Shown: positions 14,592 through 24,914 of the stretch, piece by piece
Position numbering within the stretch: position 1 is the stretch's first letter
Layout of the letters: the number at the start of each line of letters is the position of its first letter
Assembly (NCBI RefSeq): GCF_000002865.3
Contig: NW_001865067.1
Location: 176,089-240,088 of the forward strand
DNA: 64,000 nucleotides
Source: Monosiga brevicollis MX1
Taxonomy: Eukaryota > Opisthokonta > Choanoflagellata > Craspedida > Salpingoecidae
Direction: 5' to 3'
Notes under the pieces: model-generated
Told to the model about the DNA's origin: nothing
What the model saw: the letters and a program-made list of their open reading frames with translations, nothing else
The model's database searches: none
Translations under genes and position numbers: made by a program

Positions 14592-17500
14592 ATGAATGAA
14601 AGAGATGAAACACAGCTGTACAACGCGTGCATTCAAAGCGATGCACAAGAGGCACTACAGCTGCTGAACAGCTGGACCGGCCAACGGATTCGAGATGCTG
14701 CCGCCTATCGAGATGGGGTACGTATATCAGTTGGATGTGCCATTGGATACACTTTGTATTCCTTTTGCTGATATGGGCGGTAATATGCATCATTCAAACG
14801 ACAGTGTGGGTATACGCCGCTGCATCATGCCTGCCTAAACGGTCACATGGATGTGGTAAGGATGCTGTTGAAGAACCACGTTGATGCCACGACCGCGGAC
14901 GAGGTCAGTGCTTCCCTCTTTTTCTACTGGCCTCGCTGTGATGGCACAATTCTACCACGTGATGATGACTCGTGATGCTGCATCATCCATCCTATAGGAT
15001 GGCGACACGCCACTGCACCACGCCTGCCATCGCGGCCTGGTGGGGGTAGTGGAGATGTTGCTAAAGCACCGTGTTGATGCTGAAGCCCAGAACATTGTCA
15101 GTATTTCCCTCTTCCCTCCCAGTCTTGTCGTTCACCAACTGCCATGTTGAGTGGATTATGAAGAGTTCATGTTATTCGCAATGTTGATCAACCCACAGAA
15201 TGGCAGTACTCCACTGCACATTGCCTGCCAAGAGGGGCATAAAGACGCGGTGCAAGTGCTGCTGGATTACGGCGTTGGTACTGAAGCAAGGCACAGAGTC
15301 AGTCCCTCTTTCCCCCTCCCCCCTCCCCCTCCCCCGCTATCCCGCTGTCAATCTGGCCCATCAGCTGTAATGTTTAATTTCTTTTCATTACCATCACATG
15401 TCGATGCATCATTCCACAGTATGGCCATACACCACTGCACAGCGCCTGCCTCAATGGAAATGCGGAGGTAGCGGATCTTTTGCTGACGCGTGGCGTTGAT
15501 GTTAACGCCAGGAACAACGTCAGTAGCTTCCTCCTCCTTTTCCTCTGGCTCCTGCTCCCGTTCCTGCTGTTCGTCGTCTCTGGCCGTCTCTCTCCTCTCC
15601 ACCCTGTCCACCTTGCATGCCTATTTAGTTTCTTGCTCCTGTTCCTCTTTTGTGCCAACACTCCCTTCCCTGTTCCTGCACCGTCCACCTGCCGTTCTCG
15701 CCTTTTCACCGCAATCCTTCATGATATTTTGACTCGAATTCCGGGGCTTCACCTGTCCCTCACGCGTGCCCAACTTCAACTGCACCTGGTTACCCACCTC
15801 ACACGTTCCGATCTTTTGTCTGTGGACTTCTCAGGCTGGCGAAACGCCCCTTGAATCAGGACGTCGATGCGATCATGGTGAATGCCTGGAACCCGTGTTT
15901 GCTGCCCACGAGGCTCACCTCGCACAGCCATTTGAGCCCCTCGCACACCAACTCGAGCCCCTCGTACACCAACTCGAGCCTCTCGCACCCGCTGCGCCTG
16001 CACCACCCTCCGCCTGGCTGCCACCCCTGCCCAGCCACACGCCCACCCTCGAGGTGAGCCTTCTCCTCTTTTGCTTTCTCCAAACGCGCTTCCCTCTCGT
16101 CGCCACATACTCATCCAACTTTATCACAACTGACATTTATTTCTCGCGCAAAACACCCCACTAGACCACAGCCTCTGTTGTTGCGGCGGTGGACACTTGG
16201 CTCAAGCCTCTCCTGCCCGGGCGCAACAGCGACCATCCCCTCCCGCACCTCAAGGCCTTTATCAATGGCGCCATCAATCATGACCCGGAGCTTGCGACGA
16301 CAGTCGATGATATACAGAAGACTATGGATGAAGCCCCACCAGAATTTCCCGCGATAGACTGGCCCGCCTTCGAGAATATTACCACACAAGCCCTCGGCGC
16401 CCTCGACCAGGCGCTTGAAGCGCCCGAAGCGTTGAACAACTACTTGGGCCAGCTGAACCCAGATGAAAAGACCCTGGGCTCAGTGCTTCAAGAGCTACAA
16501 GACATTGCAGGGCGATTTGAGCTGCAACCAATTCTTCTCGAGCTCCAGGCTAAATTGGCAGTGTGCCCCGTTCCACCCACCACACCCGCAACCGTACCCG
16601 AGGCGCCACCCAAGGACCTTAAGGCAGCACTGGACAAGTTTGCCGAGCTGCACGACATAGGACCCAGGCGGCGAAACCTGCTCATCACCACCAACACCAA
16701 CCTCAAGCACCTGATGCTGGGTTTAATCGACGCACTGGATGCCGTAGCAGGAGCGGGTACCAACGATACGATTCATCGTGTCAACACGCTGCGGCAAAGC
16801 GTTGAATGCTTGGATGTGAGGGCACCGCCTCCGGCCGAGACGTTGCCCAATTCATGGGAGCAGTTGCGCCAGGCTCACAAAAGGCTGAGCTTGTCCGAGC
16901 TGAATGGCCTCAAGGAGCTCAGAAACTGGAGAGCAGAGCATAATCCTGAGCATCATGATTGGTATTTGGCGTTTGTGTTGCACGAGTCGCAAGCTCTGGT
17001 GCAGCAGCTTCAGGACATGATCGACTGGCAGGCCACAACGCTGTCCGTGCTGACCTCGTGCAAAATATATGCTGATGGAATCTCGCAGAACAGTGCGGAT
17101 CAAGTCGTATCTATCCACGAAGAAGTGGTCGAGCTGCAGGAGAACATCCAGGCAACCACGGCATTCTTGCCTTTGGCTTCAGATGAGATGCGAGCTGGCC
17201 TTGAGGATCGATTGCAAAAGATGAAGGAGCGTCTGGTCATTTTGCAGCAACAACTATCAGATCAAACACAGGTCGACCAGGTGGCGGCATTGGCAGGGCT
17301 ACTGTATCGTCACTTCCCAGCTCTGCTGGTCTTTTTGCGCCCTGAGCAGAGCGCGCTGGGAGCGCGGCTCCGCACAGTGCTTGGCCCCGACCTTCCGGCC
17401 AGTCTTATCTTGGAGGCCATGACCGAAGTGGACCGGGCATTGTCGCTCTCTACCTTGGGACATCTCAACCTTCATTACAACCAAAACCACAAGGTCTACA

Positions 17501-19358
17501 AGGCCCGCGCCGCGCTACCAAATCACCCCGAGCAAGATTTGGCTGTGAAGGAGTATGCTTTTGCTTGTCAGCAAAAGAAGGATCGGTGCCGGACATTTCT
17601 CCGCGAACTTCGCGCCATGCGCAAGCTTGAGCATCCACATATCATTCCTGTCCTCGGGGCTCTTGTGGATGTGAAAGATGGCCAACCGAGTGCTTACCTG
17701 GTGCAGCCATGGTGTACGCAAGGGGATCTGCAACAGTGGCTCGGCGAAGCGCGTCAACTGGCTACTTCGGAGGTGATTGCTGGGCTCATGGCACAGCTAC
17801 GCACGGCTCTGGCTTTTATGCACAGCAAGGGCCTGGTGCACCGGGATGTCAAACTGAGCAACGTCATGTTGGATGGTGACCAGGATCAGCCTGTTGTGCG
17901 GCTCGGCGATTTTGACATTGCCAAGGCCGCCGCCGAAACCACGATGTTGCCTTGTACGGCCACAAGCTCGTCGGGCACAGCAGGATATGTGCCACCTGAG
18001 GTGCTTTTTGGTGGGGGGCGTGTGGGCGCACGTCCAGCGCAAGATGCCTTTTCCTTTGGCTGTGTTCTCTACAACACCTACATGTACCCACTAACGGTAC
18101 CGCCTGCAAAAATTTCACCTGCAAACCCATGGGTGAGTGAGGTAGCGGAGCAATGCCACTGGACCATGCCAACAGGAGATGCCGCTTGCAATTTTCCTCA
18201 TCTAGCGGCTGAGGTCAGTGATGCAGTCTTGGCTAGACCGGCCAAGGCTCAGCTTCGGGAAGCTTGCCTTTTCTCTTCTATGAACGTGCTTTTGTTGTTG
18301 TTATTTTTCACATCCATGTTCCGGTGCAGATGTGTGATTCAACAAGCGATTTGTACAAGGAAACGCGAGCCCTGCTCGCAACAGATCCGAAGCAAAGGCC
18401 GAGTCTACTCGGCGCCGCGCAGAATGCGCAGCGACCTGGAGGCGTCCAAGTTGGCCCCGCCATTGACGTTTTGCGCAACGCACCTGAGCTCATTTCAGAG
18501 GTGCGTTACCAGGTGATGCAGTGCACGTTTTGCCAAGCAGGCTGATTTGAGGTTACTGTGCACCTAGGTGGCCGACCTTTTGAAGCAGCTGAGTACTGAC
18601 GAGCAAGGGCTACCCAACATCGCCGTGCAGCGGGTAGAGCGCGTGCAAAATCCCGTGTTGTGGGAACGTTACAGTGCAAAGCGGCGGGAGATGTTGCATT
18701 GCACCACAAGTCAGGAGCACTATGATGGGCTTTTAACGGCCAAGGTTGATGAGCTCTCAGGCTGTCCCGCCTTGCTTCGTGATACATGCTGCCAAGAACG
18801 GCTGCTGTTTCACGGCATCCCCCACGACAAGTTGTTGCGCGACAAGATTGTGCGCCTGGGCCTCGACTATCGCTTTGCCGGCAGCAGCGCGGGCCACCGA
18901 TTTGGTCTTGGTGTTTACGCAGCCGACCATCCCGGCAAAGTACGGCTTGCAATTGTGACTTGTTTATCCAAAAGCTGCTGCTGCTAACACGATGCATGCC
19001 ACGTGACTGATAGAGTCATCAATATTCTCAGCCTGAACCCAACGGCGAACACATGCTCATCATCACGCGAGCACTGCTGGGGCATGCCTTTGTTAATTAC
19101 TCACCTCCTCCTGGAGCGTTGGCCCCTCCACTCTTACCCAATGCGCCCAACAACGAACGGTGCGATGACTTGGAGCTCGAATATCTAGAAGCTCATGCTC
19201 CGCGTTTTTCTGTCTCACCCATTCCTTGTTTCTGTAGGTATGACTCGGTCATTGCTACACCGCCTGGCGAAACCCATGAAGTTGTGATTTTCGACAATGC
19301 TCAAATATACCCCGAGCTGGTCGTCTACTATAACGTTCAGACTTTTCCGCTTGGGTGA
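14592..19358 (+). CDS. Ankyrin repeat - protein kinase - PARP fusion protein, copy A
   Basis: Eleven exons, all in phase: 14592-14717, 14805-14903, 14998-15096, 15199-15297, 15420-15518, 15835-16053, 16165-18213, 18330-18500, 18568-18939, 19014-19159, 19238-19358; 1,199 residues. A 42-residue cap is followed by four 33-residue ankyrin repeats (43-174), one per 99-nt exon. A fifth ankyrin-like start (AGETPLESG) leads into a proline-rich linker. A helical region spans about 256-690. The kinase has Lys709 in LAVKEYAF, the alpha-C Glu in [16 protein letters not shown] (806-813), DFD in place of DFG (829-831) and a PPE in place of APE; no glycine loop is evident. The PARP domain has His1069 (LLFHGI), Tyr1104 (GLGVYAAD) and Glu1186 (IYPELVVYY), a full H-Y-E triad. 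A soluble signalling protein that could bind partners by ankyrins, phosphorylate and ADP-ribosylate (inference). No family name is known to me. Confidence 0.9.
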
Positions 19359-19913
19359 CTGTCGTGCAATTGAAATGCCATGAATACGATAGACACGAGC
19401 AGCTCTAATCTCCAAGTCATGGTGTGCACAGAGCATGATGGGCTCGCTATGATTATGAGTCATCCTCACAGAGATGATACCAAAATGTCAAAGAAGCTCT
19501 TGTTCCAACTTGGAACTGAAGAAGCGGGTTCATGCCTGCCGTCGCAACAACAAACCCAATGTGCATTTGCTCTCTACATTAAATTAGCCCACTTGGCATC
19601 ATCTTACTCATGTGTTGCCGCTGAGTTTTACAGTCGCACCGATTCCTAAACGGGCTCTTCAGGATCAGGCAGCCACTTACAGACTTGCAATGACATCTGA
19701 GTGCTGTCTATAGTGACGGGGCCTTGCACAATTTTTAGAGGCTCACAAAAGTTGGCTTCAATCAGCTATGGGAGGCTGTCGAGGAAACACAAGTGTACAA
19801 GGAAAACCTGGAGATTCAGAGCAAAGCATTTGATGCGTGATGTTGCTTGTGGGGGCAGTGTAATAGCTGCGGCACAGCAGCTAAATTATGTATAGCAGTA
19901 GCTGGTATGCTAA
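19359..19913. other. Region between ankyrin copy A and the transposase-like gene
   Basis: About 550 bp. From about 19830 a frame reads ACGGSVIAAAQQLNYV, reminiscent of the helix-turn-helix start of Harbinger transposases, but I could not join it cleanly to the catalytic core. No terminal inverted repeat was found by eye. Confidence 0.35.
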
Positions 19914-20884
19914 ATGTCGTTACTTGCCCGTTGGGATTTCAGACGTCTGCTTTGCCCTTGCCGATTGCTGGCACATGGACACGAATGGCGTGCACTCCAT
20001 ACTAAAACTCTGCCCTTTACAAGGCCAGGCCTGGAACATGCGGTTCTTTTCATGGACGGAACTCTGTCACGGTTTGTTCTGCACCAAGTTCCGCAGGAGG
20101 AGCGAGATGCCTGGCGGTATCGAAAAGGATGCATGGCCCAAAATATCCCTGTGGTATTTGATTGCAAGCTGAGAATTCGGCATTTTATCGCAATGAGCCC
20201 CGGTGCCATGACCGACTCTGCGGTACTCAATAGATTCCCAGAGGTGCTATTCAAAATGCCCATGGGCGTTTACTGTATGCACTTTGAACCTTGCTTACCT
20301 TTATACACTGTGTCTGCACGCGTTGATCTACCTGTTTGCATATGTCGAGCTAAAACGACGGCTCATCTAGGTCTTGGCGATGCAGGATTCGGGGCCAGTG
20401 CCCAGGTTTTAACCCCATATCGCGGCGTTCACTACCACCTACGGTTCGTTTCGTATCATAGTTTGTTGCACCTAGATTGTGCACTCTAGCTCATTTTGAG
20501 TCGAGCGGGAAGGACACGTGGGGTGGACCCGGGCCACAAACCAAAGAAGCCGAAGGTCGTTTTCTGCGAATGCTTTACACATGTGAGCGCAGCCGCTGCC
20601 CTCAAGGACTCATGGACTTTTGGATGCCAGGAGGTCTACAACATATGATGCATTCTTCGATGTGCGTGCGAGCAGCTGAATGCGGCTTTGGCCTGCATAA
20701 GGCAAGCTGGTCATCAGCCGTTGACGAAAGGCCAGGCAAGGCCCGCTTCTGCATTTTGAAGAGTGGCATTGAAGGCACAGTAGATGTTGTTACGGCTGGT
20801 CACTGTGAGTTACCTGTACCTCCACAACTTGCGACTGAGGTAGAATCAAGACAAAATGCAAGACATAAAGGCGTCCTTGAATGA
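19914..20884 (+). mobile_element. PIF/Harbinger-type DDE transposase-like gene (DDE_Tnp_4 fold)
   Basis: A plain DNA-transposon-type nuclease. The frame from about 19947 reads through FMDGTLSRF (first catalytic Asp), RYRKGCMAQNIPVVFD, then SPGAMTDSAVLNRFP (second-Asp region); after a GT-AG intron 20275-20370 it continues in phase as LGDAGFGASAQVLTPYRG, the family's LGDSGY..LMTPYR block. A second, very short intron (20444-20475, 32 nt) would join to a long frame ending at 20884 that contains PQTKEAE; the expected Glu motif (ER.FG) is not clear. Known relatives are HARBI1 and Harbinger transposases. The open frames suggest either a fairly young copy or a domesticated gene; the missing C-terminal signature argues for decay. 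No TIR or 3-bp target duplication was located. Confidence 0.65.
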
Positions 20885-21251
20885 GGAAGCCTCGACTTCC
20901 TCGGCCAATCATGCATCAAACATGTGTATTCTGACTTTGACGCGAACTTGCCTTCCACTCGGTATAGCCCTGCGGAAATCGAGAGCGTGGCGGGCAATGC
21001 TGCGCGAGAGAGTGTTGCCTCGGCTGTTCATCATCAATACCTTGCCAGGCTAAGCAGATACAGCCCTTAACGGAGCCGCGGAACAGGCTGCGCTTGCTTG
21101 TACGGACAGAGGCCTGAGCCCAGCTGGAATGTTTGTGCCGAGGGATGGATGAAGTGACGGCATGCGATTGCATTCGATTGCTGTAACGAACATCTGAGAG
21201 CTCATTAAGCTGGGGACACGGAGCCGGTGTTTCTTCTCCGTTCGAAGGAGT
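20885..21251. other. Convergent intergenic gap
   Basis: About 370 bp between the ends of the transposase-like gene (+) and the unknown minus-strand gene. I see no feature in it. Confidence 0.5.
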
Positions 21252-23440
21252 TTAAGATGAGCCATGACTGTTTTGGGCCACTGCAAGCTGCTCTTGCAGA
21301 AAAGGAATGACTCTATTTGAATTTGCTAGCATTTCTTCCAGAAAGGGACGAGCAGGATCTTCGGGGTTACATCGAGCAAGTTGAATTTGCGTTGTAAGGC
21401 GGTGGCGCTGCTGTTCCTCAATTTGAATGACCGCCTCACGAACATCTCTGCGAACATATGCGCCGTTTGTGTGAATCAGCGTAAAAATGGCGCAACAGAA
21501 GGTAATGGGCACGTCACGAACCTTTGTTGCAGGTACTCTATGATGGCGGCAGCGGCATCTTCCCGTGCTATCATGGCAATCAAGTAGGCGGTGAGACCGC
21601 TTATCCGCAGTGGTGTAGGGACACTCGGAATACGGACCTGGGCGATCATGACTGTTGCTGGCCGTGGCCCTGGCTCTGCGCTCACGTCGTCGACGTGCAT
21701 CCATCGAACTCGTGATATGTTCAACCTGCGCACGCTTGCATGAGGTGGCAACGATATTACATAGCCTGCGCAGCCACTAACCGTGATGGGTTGATTGCTT
21801 CGAGCCACTTCATTCATTGTTGGTAGACCTCCAGCTATTTCCCAGAGATCGTTCGTGAGACAATGCAAGCCATGGTCATATCCCGCAAAACGCATGAATG
21901 AGCGAGAGCACAGAAGACCCAAACAGGCATTCACTTACCCCAGATAGGATGCAAACGCTCGTATACGCAAAAACTGACGAGCCCACGACCACCCCTGGTC
22001 TGCTTGATGAGGGATGAGAGTCGTTTGACTAGATCCTGAATGACTGCTTCCTGACGTGCGGGTACCATGTTGCGTAGACGTTGCTTCATTGCGTTTGGAT
22101 CCCAGTACGCTTTGTAGTCTGGGAGAAGGGCCAGAAGATTCTCGAGCTCTTTTGCGGGCTTAATGCTTGGTTTTCCTGACCTCAAAATTTGTTGGCAAAC
22201 GTCTCAACAAAACACGTTTCCCAGGTCCAGGCACAGCAGGCGAAGCGGGGGCGCAGATGAGGGGCAACAAGACAAGACTGGCGGAGCAGAGCACCGTGAC
22301 AGTCACCAGGTGCATTACCGTCATTGGAGAGCCCCTTCTCGACCAAACGCTCCACGGTCCATTCCAAGAGGTTATCATCTTGTGAGAAGGTTGCCCTGAC
22401 CGCGCCAACAGGTTGTCATTGATGTGGTACGTAACGCCATGACCGCAAATGCATTGGTTGCGTCTGTCGAGACTTACTGGCCAGATGAGGTAAGGAAGGC
22501 ATGCACAGGCCGATAATATTTGCTGTATGTGCTGCGCACGTCGCAAAACAATTTTCTAGCCTGGGATTAGAGGATGAATAATCAAGATGAGTGCCTCAAC
22601 AATTCACGCCCACCCATCTGATGCCCCAACGTCAACCCAGTGAACTTGATCTTGAAGAGTTTGGGCGTTTCAATAGCGTCCCGATACCCAGCAGCGAGTA
22701 TGTACCGCTTTCTTTGTTGGCGGTGTCCAGTTTGCGTCTTCGTGTCGGTCGTCGCAGTAGCGGCGAAAAAAGAGGGCAAATGCCGAGGGTTTTGTAAACC
22801 GACCAAAAGACAATCCGTCAATGCGATGCTGCAATTCATCAAGGTGATCGACAAAGTAATGCATCATGTGGTCCAGATCAAACTCTTGATGTCGGTCGCG
22901 CGATAGACGCCTGGTTGGCAGCTTCTGGTTTGACCATCCACGCCCCTGATGGCTGTCGCGCTGGCTGTCGCGCTGGCTGTCGCGCTCGTTGACTGCTAAA
23001 TCCGTTGGGTCTGGAGACGTCGGCTCATCGTTGTCGTCCTCCGTGTTTTGAGAGTCAGAGGCAGCAATCGGCCTTTGCAGAACAGCGCCTGGCTGGCGTC
23101 CAGTACCTCTCGTGAGAGTCTCGTCACGCCTTGTTGTCTCACCAGGCATTTCGACACACGTGGAAGCCGATTCGAGCTCGTGCTCATGAGGCTGGTTAAT
23201 GGAGCTCGGCGAGGTACGAAGGGCTCGACTCGCCAACACAGTGCAATTTGGAAGAATGCCATGAGTTTTGGAGCCCTGTTTACTGCGCTTCGAGGACACT
23301 GGCGGCGGTGCGCCGAGGCCAACACCAGAGTTTGAAGCCGAAAACTCAGGATCCTCCGTCAACCTCTTGCCGCGTCGCATTGTTCGTCTGCCGGTGTTGC
23401 TGCTGGGCGCCCGGCGGCCCGATTGGTCACGTCGCTGCAT
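21252..23440 (-). CDS. Unknown multi-exon gene, possible DNA-binding partner of the Harbinger-type element
   Basis: Four exons in gene order 22319-22395, 21939-22175, 21522-21834 and 21252-21447 agree perfectly in splice signal and phase. They encode, successively, ATFSQDDNLLEWTVERLVEK (Myb/SANT- or trihelix-like look), a Lys/Arg-rich helical part (LLALLPDYKAYWDPNAMKQR), a middle part, and a helical C-terminus with NPEDPARPFLEEML. A long upstream frame (about 22792-23440; basic, Ser/Asp-rich, containing three RDSQ repeats and DLDHMMHYFVDHLDELQHR) is probably the 5' exon, but its splice to 22395 is not resolved and an exon may be missing. Active PIF/Harbinger transposons carry a second gene for a Myb-like protein; position and content fit that, but homology is not shown. 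It could equally be a host gene. Confidence 0.45.
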
Positions 23441-24914
23441 GATCAAGCCTTCAGCCGAGGGCGTAGTAAAATCTCACGCCTCAGCATATTGCTTGACACG
23501 ACTTGCCCACAAGGGCTCCAACTCACAAGGGGCGTCCCCTTGCCAATTTAAAAAAACCAAAAAGCCACCGCCACTCTTGATGGCAGTCTTAGCTTCAAAG
23601 CCGTGCGTTCCCTAACCCAAAACTGGTCTCCAGACGCTCTGGAGCCTGCGGAAGTGCCCCTGCGGAGGGCGTTCAGGCTGCATGACAGGCGCTGGGGGCT
23701 TTTTTTTGAACGAGAATTTTTTAAAAAATTTCCCCTTGAGTCCGTTCTCTAGCAATGAGTTAAATAACTACATGTAATTCTATTCTGAGCGTAATAATTC
23801 CAAACCATTCGCTGCTATGGCACGCTTCGCCTGCTCCTAGAGACGTCGACCATGGCTGAGATTGAGGCGCTGGTGGACCCCCAATGTCAACCATGCAGGT
23901 GCATACGCTGCCTTGCGTTGAAGCAGTGTTTGTCTGAGGGCATGGGGCTGATGCACATGTCAATCTTGTGTGATGGTGGTTCGTATTTTGCTGTAGACGA
24001 CCATCGCAAGACCATTTTGTTTGGGGTATTGTGGCCTCTTTCAGGCTTGCTCGGCGAGCCCTACGGCTGCAATTGCATCGATAATGGCAATGTCCATGAG
24101 CAATATTTTGTGACCTGTAGGTCACAAGCAACATCCAAGTCACACGCAACAACATGACTCTTCTGCCACGCTAACGTACTCATCTGCTTGTATGAGAACC
24201 ACGCAGGCACCACGCCGCAACTCTGATTCCGTTCCTCTACATCAACCTACTTCTCCCCATCCTGTGCAAAGACCTCCGGCTACCTTGTCCTGCTGCTGCC
24301 TTCCCGGTCTTCTACTGCCCGACATGCCCTCCTGGATCGACCGGCACGGTTGATAGAGGAGCGTCAGAGTACATGTATTCCGACTCCGTGCGTTTTTTCT
24401 TGTTGATGAAAGCACGCAATTTGTTTAAAGACGCCATCAGAGAGGTTGATGCAGCTTTGATAACATACGAGGTGTAAGTTGTTGAATAACAGATTGAAGT
24501 TTGTGTCGGACACCAGGTGGTGTTGGCTTGGAGGTCTGTCTCACAGGCACTGTTCTTCTCATTGCCTGCTTGCGCGGATGCTTTTCCGTCTGGTGAGAGG
24601 TGTGCCATGTTTCTCGGCCCTCCGCTTGTTGTTGATGAAGACCAACCGCTGTTCTGCTTTGCTTGAGGTGTGCCACCTCAACTGCCATATTGTGGTTCTG
24701 CCACTCATTTACCTGTGCGTTTAGAGTCACAGCCGGTTGGGTTTTCCAGACCAAGCCACCCGCACTCGACGCCTGCCGGCCCCGTCATTGCCGGACTGTC
24801 GCTGTCGTCTCGACATTAAAACGTTTCAATTTCGAGTCAGACCGCTCATGCGGGTTGTCTGACTGCTGGTGTGATATCAGCAGAAGCGGATGGTGATAGA
24901 GAGACACCGTTACC
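23441..24914. other. Intergenic region upstream of ankyrin copy B1
   Basis: No gene is supported. Contains a short AT-rich palindromic stretch (GAATTTTTTAAAAAATT, about 23719-23735) and, from about 24480, the start of a block duplicated upstream of copy B2. Confidence 0.5.
24480..24914 (+). promoter_or_regulatory. Duplicated 5' region of ankyrin copy B1
   Basis: Resembles 29829-30355 upstream of copy B2 in the same order: a GGAGG..TG-TC-C-CTGGCACT-like block, GCTTGAGGTGTGCYACCTCAA (24663) versus GCTTGAAGTGTGCTACCTCAA (29987), GTTTAGAGTCAC followed by GGTTTTCNAGACCAA, then TCGAGTC.GACC and GTTGTC.GA just before GTTACCATGAG at the start codon. It is probably promoter plus 5' leader, duplicated with the gene. 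Confidence 0.6.

Noticed and set aside
22167-22490. Plus-strand exon pair (about 22167-22383 and 22411-22489) with plausible splice sites and protein-like sequence
   Set aside because: It overlaps the minus-strand exon chain, which has four consecutive phase-consistent junctions against one here. Kept only as an alternative; it weakens confidence in the minus gene.
19640-23760. Search for terminal inverted repeats around the Harbinger-type gene
   Set aside because: Only a weak direct similarity (CCTTGC.CAATTT at about 19732 and 23529) was seen by eye; not inverted and too short to call.
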